A stretch of DNA of 64,000 bases. It comes from Peptoniphilus genitalis. Its GTDB lineage: Bacteria; Bacillota; Clostridia; Tissierellales; Peptoniphilaceae. The stretch is taken from contig NZ_CP097885.1 of NCBI RefSeq assembly GCF_023614525.1, forward strand, positions 310,001-374,000. Reading direction: 5' to 3'. Of the stretch, positions 1 to 9,050 are shown one piece after another. Under the pieces are notes generated by a model. It saw only the letters and a program-made list of their open reading frames with translations, had not been told where the DNA came from and searched no databases. The position numbers and the translations under genes are program-made. How positions within the stretch are numbered: the stretch's first letter is position 1; the number at the start of each line of letters is the position of its first letter.

Positions 1-11
1 ACAGCTATTTT

Positions 12-605
12 TTATAATTTTTTTAAATTTTCTTCTACTTGTCTAAATGTCTCTTCCAAGCTTCCCGAGTTATCTATTATGACGTCTGCCATAACTTTCT
101 TGTCCTCAACAGACATTTGCGAATTTATTTTTTCTAAGGCGTAGCCCCTGCTTATCTTGTCTCTCTTTATAAGTCTTGCAATTTGCTTTTCCCTACTTAC
201 ATAAACGAGCCAAACTTCATCAAATTCTAATCCATATTTTTCATTTAGGTGCTGGGCTTCAAAGAGAAGTGGTATATCTACAAAGACCCTGCCCTTGGAA
301 TTTTTTATTTCTTCCAAGATTATCCTATAGATCTCTGGGTGCTCAATTTCATTTAAGACCTTCCTCTTGTCTTCATCCCTAAAGACAATTTCTCCAAGCG
401 TCTCCCTGTCCAGCTTGTCGTCTTTATAAATGTCATCTCCAAAAGCTTTTTTTATTTTTTCCTTAACATCTTCAAGGTCCACAACCTCTCTTGCAATTAA
501 GTCGGCATCAATTACTTTTTCTCCTCTTCGTCTTAAATAATTTGACACCTGAGACTTGCCTGTTGAAATTGATCCAGTTAATCCAATAATTTTATTTTGA
601 CTCAT
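12..605 (-). CDS. coaE: Dephospho-CoA kinase
   Basis: Phosphorylates the 3'-hydroxyl of dephospho-CoA with ATP, the last step of coenzyme A synthesis, in the cytosol. The 197-residue product has the normal family length. The P-loop GLTGSISTGKS is at residues 8-18 (usual form GLTGGIGSGKS), followed by the substrate segment DADLIARE at 33-40 and a lid-like RLIKRDKIS segment. The ATG start lies inside the 3' end of polA (14-base overlap), so the two genes are probably co-transcribed and translationally coupled. The gene for the preceding CoA step, coaD, is about 5 kb away on the same strand. Confidence 0.95.
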   Translation of the reverse strand: MSQNKIIGLTGSISTGKSQVSNYLRRRGEKVIDADLIAREVVDLEDVKEKIKKAFGDDIYKDDKLDRETLGEIVFRDEDKRKVLNEIEHPEIYRIILEEIKNSKGRVFVDIPLLFEAQHLNEKYGLEFDEVWLVYVSREKQIARLIKRDKISRGYALEKINSQMSVEDKKVMADVIIDNSGSLEETFRQVEENLKKL

Positions 606-3249
606 AGAGATTTGCCCCAGTGTTCATGTCCACGGATAATTTTACGTTTAAGTCCACAGAGTTTTCCATTAGGTCCTTCATAAGTTCCTTCACTTCTTCT
701 ATCTCATCTTCTGCTGTGTCCACAACAAGTTCGTCATGGATTTGAATAATTAATTTTGATTTTAAATTCCTCTTTTTAAGTTCATTGTAAACTTTCACCA
801 TGGCAATTTTTATGATATCGGCAGCTGACCCTTGGATAGGTGTGTTAAGAGCAATCCTCTCCCCAAAGCTTCTTATGTTGAAGTTCTTGGCATTTAGTTC
901 TGGGATGTATCTCCTTCTCTTGAAGATGGTTTCCACATAGCCCTTGTCCTTGCCATTTTTAATTTCTTCTGCCATATAATTTTTTATTCCAACGAAGTGA
1001 CCAAGGTAGTTGTCAATATATTCCTTGGCAGCCTTCCTTGGTATATTTAAATTTTGTGAAAGTCCGTAATCAGAAATCCCATATACAATTCCAAAGTTTA
1101 CTGCCTTGGCTTCATATCTTTGACGGTCGTCAACATCATCATAATCTACATGAAAGACTTCTGATGCAGTCTTCCTATGGATATCAAGTCCATGCTTAAA
1201 GGCATCAAGCATCTCCTTGTCATCTGAGAGGGCAGCTAAGACTCTTAATTCAATTTGTGAGTAGTCGGCATCAACTAGGACTCCACCTTCTGATGCCAAG
1301 AAGGCCTTTCTTATAAGTCGTCCTTCTTCGGTTTTTATTGGAATATTTTGTAGGTTTGGATCCGTTGAAGAAATCCTTCCAGTTGCAGTAACTGTTTGCA
1401 TAAACCTTGAGTGAATCCTCTTAGTTTTCTTGTTTATGACAGCCTTTAAGCCGTCAATATAAGTTGACTTCAACTTGGAGAACTTCCTGTAATCCAAAAT
1501 CTTGTCGATTATCTCGCCCTTGCCACGTAACTTTTCCAATACGTCGGCAGAAGTTGAGTAACCAGTCTTTGTTTTTTTGATAACTGGGAAGTCCATCTTG
1601 TCAAATAAGATTACTCCCAATTGCTTTGGCGAATTTATGTTGAATTCTTCTCCAGCTTCTTCATAAATTTCCTCTTCCAAAGTCTTTAATTTTTCAATAA
1701 TTTGCTTGTCAATTTCATCTAGGACGGCCTCGTCGGTGTTGATTCCCACATATTCCATTGATGCAAGGACTTCAACAAGAGGTAGCTCCATATCTTGGTA
1801 GAGAGAAGTCATCTCTTCTTCATCAATTTTTTCCTTTTGAAGGTCTTCCAACCTGTAAATTGTATTTAGAACAAAGGCAAAATACTTAAAGAGGTCATCC
1901 TTGTCTAAGTCAGTGTAAGTTTTCTTCTTTGCACCCTTGCCAAGTAGGTCTTCAAGGTCCAGGTAACCATTTTTAAAGTAAGCCATGGAAATTTTATTAA
2001 TGTCATAGTCTGATTGAGTAGAATTTAATAAATATTCTGCAATTTCAACGTCGTGGGAATAATTTTTGATGTCAATCCCAAGGTCCATTAGGATGATTAT
2101 GTCTTCTTTCAGTGAATAGCCAAGTTTTTCGACTTTTTCATCTTCCATAATCTTCTTCAAGAAATCAAAGTCTATGTCCTCATAAGAAATAAACTTAACT
2201 TCAGAATCCTTGACCTTAACTGCAAGATAGATAGGCTTAACATCTTCATAAATCTTTCCATCTGTAATAAATTTAAAGGCAAGGGACTTCTTGTCCTTTA
2301 AATCTTTTTCAATTTCCTTTAGGTCTTTTATTTCAACAAATTCAAAGTTGTCTTGGGAGATTTCCTCCACTTCTTCCTTGCGATATTTTTCTGGAAGCCT
2401 GTCTAACATGGAGTTAAACTCAAACTCACGATAAAGTTCTGATAACTTTTCATAGTCATAATCTACTTTTTTGAAGTCATCAAGACTTTCTTCAAGAGGA
2501 ACATCCTTTACAATTGTTCCCAGCTTCTTACTCATGAAGGCAGACATCTTCCCGTCAATTAATTTTTCCTTTAACTTCTTGCCAGAAACATCATCAATAT
2601 TGTCATAAAGATTTTCAATAGTGTGGAACTCATGAATTAATTTGAGGCCAGTCTTTTCTCCAATCCCATAAATCCCTGGAATGTTGTCAGAAGAGTCACC
2701 CATAAGAGCCTTTAGCTCAATGAATTCAAGAGGCTCAATTCCATAATCTTCTTTTATCTTTTCCACTGTCATGATGTCCATGTCAGTGATACCCTTGCGA
2801 GTGAAGAGGACTTTAGTCTTTTCATTTACAAGTTGAAAATAGTCCTTGTCCCCTGTCAAAAGATAGTTTTCAAAACCTTCTTCAGTACCAAGCTTTGAAA
2901 GAGTGCCAGCAATGTCGTCAGCTTCATAAACTGGTGACTCAAGAATCTTCACATTCATGTGGTCTAAGATTTCACGCACAAGTGGCCATTGTTGTTCCAA
3001 CTCGTTGGGAGTCTTTTGTCTAGTTCCCTTGTAGTCCTTGTAAATCTCTGACCTAAAAGTCTTCCCCTTCATGTCAAAGCAAACTGCAAGGTGAGTTGGC
3101 TTTACCTTCTCAATGGCATTTTCCACCATCATGACAAAGCCATAAATTGCATTTGTATAAAGTCCCCTCTTAGTCTTAAGAAGTGGTAGGGCATAAAAGG
3201 CCCTGAAGAAAAGGGAACTTCCATCTATAATTAAAAATTTGTTATCCAT
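592..3249 (-). CDS. polA: DNA polymerase I
   Basis: Repair polymerase that removes RNA primers and fills gaps. The 885-residue product has three parts: an N-terminal 5'-nuclease (about 1-290, with LLTGDKDYFQLV), a middle domain shaped like the 3'-5' exonuclease (about 300-490), and a C-terminal polymerase (about 510-885) with motif A DYSQIELRVLAALS near 660, VNFGIVYGISDYG, and motif C HDELVV near 838. The middle domain lacks the DxE, N and D metal ligands (LAFKFIT stands where family members have VAFDTET), so proofreading is probably absent, as in Bacillus Pol I. The ATG follows AGGAGG, and a TATAAT element (3267-3272, minus strand) lies just upstream. It is first in a polA-coaE operon. Confidence 0.97.
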   Translation of the reverse strand: MDNKFLIIDGSSLFFRAFYALPLLKTKRGLYTNAIYGFVMMVENAIEKVKPTHLAVCFDMKGKTFRSEIYKDYKGTRQKTPNELEQQWPLVREILDHMNVKILESPVYEADDIAGTLSKLGTEEGFENYLLTGDKDYFQLVNEKTKVLFTRKGITDMDIMTVEKIKEDYGIEPLEFIELKALMGDSSDNIPGIYGIGEKTGLKLIHEFHTIENLYDNIDDVSGKKLKEKLIDGKMSAFMSKKLGTIVKDVPLEESLDDFKKVDYDYEKLSELYREFEFNSMLDRLPEKYRKEEVEEISQDNFEFVEIKDLKEIEKDLKDKKSLAFKFITDGKIYEDVKPIYLAVKVKDSEVKFISYEDIDFDFLKKIMEDEKVEKLGYSLKEDIIILMDLGIDIKNYSHDVEIAEYLLNSTQSDYDINKISMAYFKNGYLDLEDLLGKGAKKKTYTDLDKDDLFKYFAFVLNTIYRLEDLQKEKIDEEEMTSLYQDMELPLVEVLASMEYVGINTDEAVLDEIDKQIIEKLKTLEEEIYEEAGEEFNINSPKQLGVILFDKMDFPVIKKTKTGYSTSADVLEKLRGKGEIIDKILDYRKFSKLKSTYIDGLKAVINKKTKRIHSRFMQTVTATGRISSTDPNLQNIPIKTEEGRLIRKAFLASEGGVLVDADYSQIELRVLAALSDDKEMLDAFKHGLDIHRKTASEVFHVDYDDVDDRQRYEAKAVNFGIVYGISDYGLSQNLNIPRKAAKEYIDNYLGHFVGIKNYMAEEIKNGKDKGYVETIFKRRRYIPELNAKNFNIRSFGERIALNTPIQGSAADIIKIAMVKVYNELKKRNLKSKLIIQIHDELVVDTAEDEIEEVKELMKDLMENSVDLNVKLSVDMNTGANLYESK

Positions 3250-3309
3250 AAAAACCTCCTAGGTCTATTATAACAAAGATTGAAATAAATAAAATTTGCA
3301 AATAAAAAT

Positions 3310-3335
3310 CCCCAAGTGAGTAACATCACCTGGGG
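3310..3335 (-). terminator. Rho-independent terminator of the DEAD-box helicase gene
   Basis: Inverted repeat CCCCAAGTGA / TCACCTGGGG, which on the minus strand is followed by ATTTTTATT. It lies just after the helicase stop codon. Confidence 0.85.
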
Positions 3336-3364
3336 AAATTTAAAAAATTATTAACTTTTAAAAA

Positions 3365-4999
3365 TTATTTTTCAGAATACTCTGCCTTAATAGACTTACC
3401 CTTAAGACTTTTGCCGTCAATATCTCTTATGGCATCCTTAATCATCTTCTTTGGAATCTCTACAAAGCTAAAGTTAGGCATAATGTTGATCCTTCCAATG
3501 TCGCTAGGAGCAAGGTCAGTGTGCTTTCCAAGTAGCCTTATAATATCACGAGAATCAAGACCGTCTCTCTTGCCCTTGTTGATAAAAATCTTTGGTCCCT
3601 TAATTTTTTTCATGCCCTTGTCCTTGGACTTCCTCTTAGAAGAGTCAGACCCCTTAGACATTTCAAAGCTCTTACCATAGTCCACCCTATCAAGGTCCTT
3701 GATCTTTGTCTTGTTAGTTGACTCCTTCACCATCTTTAGAAGTGATGCAGAAATGTCGTAGAGGCTGTGGCCTTCCGCCAAGAGCTTGTTTAAAACTTCT
3801 GTGTAGTTCTCTTGGTCCTCAGCCCTTATTATATTCTTGTTAACCTTGTCAAAGAGATTATCAAGACTTTCTTTTTCAACATCAGACTTAGTAGGCAGCT
3901 TCATCTTTTCCATCTTTATGTTTGCATACTTTTCGATTTCCTTAAACTTTGGGAAGTCTCTGCTTGTTACAAAGGTAAAAGATGCACCCTTCTTGCCGGC
4001 CCTGGCAGTACGTCCAATTCTGTGAACATAGTACTCAGCTTGTTGTGGCAGGTCGTAGTTAAAGACGAGGTCAATGTCAGAAACGTCAAGGCCACGAGCT
4101 GCAACATCAGTGGCAATTAAAACATCAATAGTTCCATTCCTAAACTTTTTCATAACATTATCCCTTGATGACTGACGCATGTCTCCATGAAGGGAGTCAA
4201 CCTTGTAACCCCTTTGAGCAATTTCAAGCTCGAGAGCCTCCACCATCCTCTTAGTGTTGCAAAAGATTATAGACTTCTTTGGCTTGTGGATTAGGATGAG
4301 CCTGTTAAGAATTTCTGTCTTCATATTTCTGTTGAGTTCAAGATAAAATTGCTCAATCTTCTCAGCAGTGAGCTCCTTCTTCTCAATAATAACCTTAGCA
4401 GGATCCACTTGATAAAGCTTAGAAAATTCTTTTATGTCATTGTCAAAAGTTGCTGAGAAAAATAAAGTTTGCCTGTCAGGGTTGGTCTTCTCGATAATCG
4501 TCTTCATGTCATCCCTAAAGCCCATGTCAAACATCTCGTCAGCCTCGTCAAGAGTCAAGAACTTTAAGTCATCAAGCACAATAGTCTTCCTCTTCATGTG
4601 GTCCATGACCCTGCCAGGAGTTCCAACTACAATGTCTGCGCCCTTCTTTAAGTCACGCAGTTGCTTGCCCATATCAGCACCACCATAAATTGGCACAATG
4701 CTAATGAACTTTTTATACTTGGCTAACTTTTTCAACTCATCAGAAACCTGCCTTGCAAGCTCCCTTGTTGGAACAAGGACAAGCCCTTGCAAGTTATGGC
4801 TCTTATCTTCTATCCCTTCGATCATTGGTATCCCAAAAGAAGCAGTCTTGCCAGTACCAGTTTGAGCTTGGGCAAGGACGTCACGGCCTTCCAAAATAAG
4901 AGGTATAGTTGCCTCTTGTACTTCAGATGGACTTTCAAAACCCATGTCATTAATTGCCTGCAAAACTTCCTTAGATAAATTTAAATCACTAAATCTCAA
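3365..4999 (-). CDS. deaD: DEAD-box RNA helicase with DbpA-type RNA-binding tail
   Basis: ATP-dependent RNA helicase, expected to act in ribosome assembly, cold adaptation or mRNA turnover. The 544 residues hold a Q-motif region, Walker A AQTGTGKT (45-52), PTRELA, DEAD near 151, SAT near 182 and the C-terminal motif HRIGRTARAG near 329. A basic linker leads to a C-terminal DbpA-like RNA-binding fold (about 465-544, starting GPKIFINKGKRDGL). The start codon is TTG at 4999, with a weak AAGAGA upstream; there is no ATG that would keep the Q motif. Transcribed alone, with terminators on both sides. The family is clear, but the exact orthologue (CshA, DeaD or DbpA/YxiN) is not settled. Confidence 0.92.
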   Translation of the reverse strand: MRFSDLNLSKEVLQAINDMGFESPSEVQEATIPLILEGRDVLAQAQTGTGKTASFGIPMIEGIEDKSHNLQGLVLVPTRELARQVSDELKKLAKYKKFISIVPIYGGADMGKQLRDLKKGADIVVGTPGRVMDHMKRKTIVLDDLKFLTLDEADEMFDMGFRDDMKTIIEKTNPDRQTLFFSATFDNDIKEFSKLYQVDPAKVIIEKKELTAEKIEQFYLELNRNMKTEILNRLILIHKPKKSIIFCNTKRMVEALELEIAQRGYKVDSLHGDMRQSSRDNVMKKFRNGTIDVLIATDVAARGLDVSDIDLVFNYDLPQQAEYYVHRIGRTARAGKKGASFTFVTSRDFPKFKEIEKYANIKMEKMKLPTKSDVEKESLDNLFDKVNKNIIRAEDQENYTEVLNKLLAEGHSLYDISASLLKMVKESTNKTKIKDLDRVDYGKSFEMSKGSDSSKRKSKDKGMKKIKGPKIFINKGKRDGLDSRDIIRLLGKHTDLAPSDIGRINIMPNFSFVEIPKKMIKDAIRDIDGKSLKGKSIKAEYSEK

Positions 5000-5033
5000 T
5001 ATATTCTCTTAATCTATTTTTAAAAATAAAAAA

Positions 5034-5052
5034 GACCGAGATTCCCTCGGTC
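5034..5052 (-). terminator. Hairpin upstream of the helicase gene
   Basis: GACCGAG-attc-CCTCGGTC stem. On the minus strand it is followed by TTTTTTATTTTT. It lies 35 bases before the helicase TTG start, downstream of the 18-bp repeat array, and so may be a second terminator or an attenuator in the helicase leader. Confidence 0.6.
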
Positions 5053-5122
5053 CTTCAAGTTCTTTCCTTGAATATTATAACACAAAAAAATTTAAAAATC
5101 TTGTAGCTTTGAGATTTACTTA

Positions 5123-5302
5123 CAAAAATTATGACTTTATAAAAAACTACAAATCCATAAAGATTTATAAAGTTGTAAATAATTATAAAGCTGTAAAAAA
5201 TTATAAACTTGTAGTAATCTGTAAAGTCATAAAGGTTTGCAAACTTGTTAAAATTTATTAAGTCACAAAAACTTATCAGGTTTCAAATAATTATCAGCTT
5301 CT
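5123..5302. repeat. Degenerate 18-bp tandem repeat array (copy 1)
   Basis: Ten consecutive units of exactly 18 bases fill most of the 375-base gap between the helicase leader hairpin and the terminator of the next gene. Unit starts are 5123, 5141, 5159, 5177, 5195, 5213, 5231, 5249, 5267 and 5285. Examples are aaagatttataaagttgt, aaataattataaagctgt and aaaaaattataaacttgt. Units are AT-rich and vary at many positions; the most stable parts are the leading A-run, the central TTATAAA-like core and the ending (a/g)(c/g)TTGT or GTCAT. There is no coding potential. The same pattern recurs at 20245-20515. Confidence 0.75.
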
Positions 5303-5393
5303 ATTCTTAAATATTAATTTTAAAATTTCATTTCAAATTAATTGTCCAATACTAAAATAAAATTTTATTTAAATTTTTACCTTTAACAAAAAA

Positions 5394-5416
5394 GACCCGA
5401 GCTTTTAACTCAGGTC
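5394..5416 (-). terminator. Terminator of the coaD/coiled-coil operon
   Basis: Stem GACCCGAG / CTCAGGTC with one mismatch, followed on the minus strand by TTTTTT. It is just past the stop codon at 5428. Confidence 0.8.
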
Positions 5417-5427
5417 TATCTCTTTAT

Positions 5428-5868
5428 TTATCCTCTTAACTCTTGTCTATTTTCGTTAAGCATTTTTATAATTTCTGAAAGGTTTACTTGTGTGTTTTCA
5501 AGTAGTTCGTCTGCGTAGTCTCTTGCGCCTTCTCTTATTTGAGTTGACTCTTCTTTTGCAGACTTTAATATTTCAGCTGCTCTTTCATTTGCTTGCCTTA
5601 CAAGTTCGTTTTCGTCAATAATCTTTTCTGAATGTGCTCTTGCTGCAGAGATAATCTTGTCTGCTTCATCGTGAGCTCCATTGATGATGTCTTCCTTGTC
5701 TTGAGCAATTCTTTGTGCTTCTGAAACTTCTCCAGGGATTTGAGTTCTTAGTTCGCTAACAATTTCTAAAAACTCTTCCCTGTCTACCATTACCTTACTT
5801 GTTAGTGGAATTTGTGATGATGTTTCCACAAGGTCTTCTAATTCTTCAACTAAATCAATTAAATTCAT
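5428..5868 (-). CDS. Coiled-coil protein, ATPase-subunit-H-like, function unknown
   Basis: 146 residues, mostly predicted helix and rich in Glu, Ala, Gln and Arg, with long heptad-like stretches from about 45 to 140 (for example AQRIAQDKEDIINGAHDEA). Similar short coiled-coil proteins, sometimes annotated as ATPase or V-type ATPase subunit H-like, are known next to coaD in clostridia. They resemble the coiled coil of DivIVA-type proteins, but no enzymatic motif is visible. The ATG overlaps the coaD stop by 4 bases, so it is translated with coaD. It has no membrane segment. Its position is conserved, but its role is not known to me. Confidence 0.8.
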   Translation of the reverse strand: MNLIDLVEELEDLVETSSQIPLTSKVMVDREEFLEIVSELRTQIPGEVSEAQRIAQDKEDIINGAHDEADKIISAARAHSEKIIDENELVRQANERAAEILKSAKEESTQIREGARDYADELLENTQVNLSEIIKMLNENRQELRG

Positions 5869-6350
5869 ATCTTCCTCCTAAGTAATTTTTTCTTCATAGC
5901 TTCTCCTACAATAGGAGGCACGAATAAATCTGTATCTCCGTCAAAGTTGGCTACTTCTTTTGCAAGTGATGAACTTACAAATAAATTTTCATTGGATGAC
6001 AATAAAAAGACTGTTTCTATGCTGTCTTTGTAATTTTTATTTGCCATAGCAAGGGTGTATTCACTGAAGTAATCTGTTGCTGATCTAAGGCCCCTAACTA
6101 CTACTTTGCAGTTTTTCTTTTTTGCATACTCTACTAAAAGTCCGTCAAAGGAATCTACTTCAATCCCCTCCATGCCATCTAAGACTTCATGAAGGAGGGC
6201 TTTTCTCTCTTCTACTGTGAAGAGACCCTTTTTTGAAGTGTTTTCTAGGACTGCAACTATGACTTCTCCAAAAATTTCTCTTGCTCTTTTTATTATGTCT
6301 AGGTGGCCATTGGTCACTGGATCAAAGCTACCTGCATATATTACTTTCAT
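5865..6350 (-). CDS. coaD: Phosphopantetheine adenylyltransferase
   Basis: Transfers AMP from ATP to 4'-phosphopantetheine, giving dephospho-CoA, the penultimate CoA step. From the ATG at 6350 the product is 161 residues, the usual length, beginning MKVIYAGSFDPVTNGH. It carries the nucleotidyltransferase TNGH motif, VRGLRSATDYFSEY, and a VSSSLAKE variant of the family's C-terminal ISSTxVR-like motif. The frame is open to 6389, but the extra residues lie within rsmD and precede the conserved start, and a GGATGGG sequence sits before 6350. The rsmD-coaD overlap of about 23 bases is typical of this gene pair. Confidence 0.95.
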   Translation of the reverse strand: MKVIYAGSFDPVTNGHLDIIKRAREIFGEVIVAVLENTSKKGLFTVEERKALLHEVLDGMEGIEVDSFDGLLVEYAKKKNCKVVVRGLRSATDYFSEYTLAMANKNYKDSIETVFLLSSNENLFVSSSLAKEVANFDGDTDLFVPPIVGEAMKKKLLRRKI

Positions 6351-6894
6351 TTTCATCCCATCCGCATATGGAAATTGATGTGTTTCCATATTTTTTGTTT
6401 TTTATTTCTACAAAGCCTTCGCCTATTAAGAGTGGCTTGTCTGTGTTGTACTCCACAATTAATTTTCCATTTGGCTTTAGTATTCTATGTTCTCTTATTA
6501 GTTTAAAGGCTTTTTTGTATAAGTCTCGTCTTTCGAAGGGTGGGTCCATGTAGATATAGTCGAATTCTGTGTCAAGGTTTTTCATAGCTTGGTTCAAGTG
6601 GTTCTCTATGACTATTGCCTGGCCTGTGAGTTTGGCCTTGTCTAGGTTCTTCTTCACACAGTCTATGGCTTCTTTTGACTTGTCAACGAAGTAAGCTTGT
6701 TCAGCTCCCCTTGATAGAAATTCTATTCCATTTGCTCCGGAACCACAAAACAAATCTAAGACTGTGACGTCAAAGAAGTTTTGTCCCAAGATGTTAAAAA
6801 CCGATTCCTTGACCCTATCTTCTGTGGGCCTTGTATCTAGTCCCTTGGGAGCTATTAATTTGAGTCCCCTTCTATTTCCTGAAATTATTCTCAT
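6328..6894 (-). CDS. rsmD: 16S rRNA (guanine-966-N2)-methyltransferase
   Basis: SAM-dependent methylation of G966 in 16S rRNA. The 188-residue Rossmann methyltransferase begins MRIISGNRRGLKL, typical of the family. It has the SAM-binding motif VLDLFCGSGANGIEFLSRGA (about 45-64) and the catalytic motif DPPF near 117. It lies between recG and coaD, an order common in Firmicutes, and overlaps the start of coaD. The spacing to recG is 54 bases, so the two are probably one transcription unit. Confidence 0.95.
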   Translation of the reverse strand: MRIISGNRRGLKLIAPKGLDTRPTEDRVKESVFNILGQNFFDVTVLDLFCGSGANGIEFLSRGAEQAYFVDKSKEAIDCVKKNLDKAKLTGQAIVIENHLNQAMKNLDTEFDYIYMDPPFERRDLYKKAFKLIREHRILKPNGKLIVEYNTDKPLLIGEGFVEIKNKKYGNTSISICGWDENESNICR

Positions 6895-6948
6895 AAAGCC
6901 TCCAAATTAGTTTTATTTTACCATAAGAAAGGATAATTTTAAAGATAT

Positions 6949-8979
6949 TTAGTTCAAATCTGAGTAAAATTCAGTGATTTCTTTGTTTAGGTAGGAATAT
7001 TTTTCTCCTTCTAAGTTTGGATCCTCTCCTAGGATTTTTTTCACATCCTCTGCTGCGTATTTTAAAATTGTCTCATCCCTAAAGGGGTCAGCTAGTCTTA
7101 GGTTTGGCATGCCCGATTGTCTTGTCCCAAGTATGTCACCAAATCCTCTAAGCTCTAGGTCCTTGTTTGCAATATAAAATCCATCGTTGGAGTCTGTCAT
7201 TATCTTCATCCTCTCCCAAGAAATTTCACTTTTAGAAAGATTGTAGAGGATGCAGTAGGATTGTTGGTCTCCTCTTCCAACTCTTCCTCGTAGTTGGTGG
7301 AGGGTTGAGAGGCCAAACCTCTCCGCATTGTAAATCATTATTACGCTGGCATTGGGTACGTTGACTCCAACTTCCACTACTGTAGTTGATACTAAAAGGT
7401 TGATTTTATTTTCTGCGAAGTCATTCATGACCTGATTTTTTTCTTCTGCCTTCATCTTTCCGTGAAGGAGTCCTAGATTAAAATCACTGAAGTATTGGCT
7501 AAGTTCTTCGTAGACTTTTTCCACTGCTTGTAAGTTTTCGTAGTCTTGGTTTTCTTCTATTAAAGAACAGATTACATAGGCCTGTCTTCCCTCTGTCAAT
7601 TCTTTTTTAATAAAAGCTAGGGATTTTTCCAACATATTTTCATTTATTGCTATTGTTTTAATTGGCTTTCGTCCCTTTGGCATGGACTTTATTATGGAGA
7701 CGTCAAGGTCTGCATATAGGACAAGACTAAGACTTCTTGGGATAGGTGTTGCCGACATAACAAGAGTTGCTGCGTCCTTGTTTTTATTTTGGAGCATATT
7801 TCTTTGGACAACTCCAAAACGATGTTGCTCGTCAATTACATTTACTCCAAGCTTTTTGAAGACTACATTTTCTTCTATGAGGGCGTGGGTTCCTATAAGA
7901 ATGTCGATGGACCCCATCTCGAGATTATCTAAGATGTTCCTCTTTGCCTTCTTGGAAGTTGAACCAATTAAGAGTCCAACTTTTATGCCAAGCGGCTCTA
8001 GTAATTCTACAAAGGATTCAAAGTGTTGCTTTGCCAAGATTTCTGTTGGCGCCATGATTGATGACTGGTAACCATTTAGGTGGGCAAGATACATTATTAT
8101 AATGGCTATAATTGTCTTACCACTACCAACGTCACCTTGGATAAGTCTGTTAATGGCCTTGCCCTCTTTCATGTCGCTGAAGATTTCTTTTATGACTGTA
8201 TCTTGACCTTCCGTCAACTTAAAGGGTAATTTATTTATAAAGTCAAAAACCTGATCTTTGATTTCAAACTTTATGGCATCTCGTCTTTCGTTTTGGACCT
8301 TGTTCTTTAAGATGGAAAGTTCAAACAAAAATAGTTCTTCAAAGATAAGCCTCTCCCTGGCTTGGATGTAATTTTTTCTAGACTTGGGATAGTGGATTGC
8401 CCTTATGGCATCATTCTTGTCGAGAAAAGAATATTTTTCTAGAATTTCTTTCGGCAGATTTTCCCTAAAAAGATTTTCACCTATCACTTGTTCAACAACT
8501 TTTTCAAAGACAAAATTGTTTAGACCTTCAGTTAAATTATAAATAGGAGAAATCTTGCCAAGTTTCTTTAAGTTATCGACTTCTTCGATCTCAGGACTCG
8601 ACATGGTAACCCTTCCCCTAAAGTAGTCTGCCTTGCCATAGACTAGGTAGCATCTTCCCGGTAAAATTTTATTGTGAAGATAGAAGGCATTAAAGAAGGA
8701 TAGTTCAACTTCTCCTGATTCATCTTCTGCCAAGAAGCTTGTGAGGGTAAGTCCCTTTCTAATTCTTCTGTTTTGAAGTTTTGAAAGTATTCTTATCCTA
8801 AAGGTGTTTTTTTCTCCAATCCTAGCTTCTGAAACCCTAGTGACCTTTGAAGAGTCTTCATATCTTCTGGGATAAAAGTGGAGGAGGTCTTCAATTGTAT
8901 AAATTCCAAGCTTGTGAAAGAGCTCTGCCCTCTTGGGTCCAATTCCCTTTAAGTTTTTTATAGGGTCCGATAAGTTCAT
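6949..8979 (-). CDS. recG: ATP-dependent DNA helicase RecG
   Basis: Branch-migrating helicase that remodels stalled forks and Holliday junctions. The 676 residues begin with a helix-hairpin-helix-like segment (LKGIGPKRAELFHKLGI) and an OB-fold wedge domain (about 50-150). Helicase motifs follow: Walker A GDVGSGKT near 285, the DExH box DEQHRFG near 385, SATPIPR, and the late motif LHQLRGRVGRGDQQS, ending with the TRB-type region QSGMPNLRLAD. The length is normal. The ATG follows TAGGAGACAATT. It sits 71 bases downstream of the FakA-like gene, with a terminator hairpin between them. Confidence 0.97.
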   Translation of the reverse strand: MNLSDPIKNLKGIGPKRAELFHKLGIYTIEDLLHFYPRRYEDSSKVTRVSEARIGEKNTFRIRILSKLQNRRIRKGLTLTSFLAEDESGEVELSFFNAFYLHNKILPGRCYLVYGKADYFRGRVTMSSPEIEEVDNLKKLGKISPIYNLTEGLNNFVFEKVVEQVIGENLFRENLPKEILEKYSFLDKNDAIRAIHYPKSRKNYIQARERLIFEELFLFELSILKNKVQNERRDAIKFEIKDQVFDFINKLPFKLTEGQDTVIKEIFSDMKEGKAINRLIQGDVGSGKTIIAIIIMYLAHLNGYQSSIMAPTEILAKQHFESFVELLEPLGIKVGLLIGSTSKKAKRNILDNLEMGSIDILIGTHALIEENVVFKKLGVNVIDEQHRFGVVQRNMLQNKNKDAATLVMSATPIPRSLSLVLYADLDVSIIKSMPKGRKPIKTIAINENMLEKSLAFIKKELTEGRQAYVICSLIEENQDYENLQAVEKVYEELSQYFSDFNLGLLHGKMKAEEKNQVMNDFAENKINLLVSTTVVEVGVNVPNASVIMIYNAERFGLSTLHQLRGRVGRGDQQSYCILYNLSKSEISWERMKIMTDSNDGFYIANKDLELRGFGDILGTRQSGMPNLRLADPFRDETILKYAAEDVKKILGEDPNLEGEKYSYLNKEITEFYSDLN

Positions 8980-9010
8980 AATTGTCTCCTATTTTATTTC
9001 CTATAAGAAA

Positions 9011-9033
9011 AGCCCAAAGCAAAACTTCGGGCT
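9011..9033 (-). terminator. Terminator after the FakA-like gene
   Basis: Stem AGCCCGAAG / CTTTGGGCT on the minus strand, followed by TTTTCTTATAG. It separates the FakA-like gene from recG, possibly incompletely. Confidence 0.65.
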
Positions 9034-9050
9034 AATTAATAATCTAAAAT

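Noticed and set aside
5123-5302. CRISPR array
   Set aside because: Units are directly adjacent with no spacers, repeats are not conserved, and no cas genes are present.
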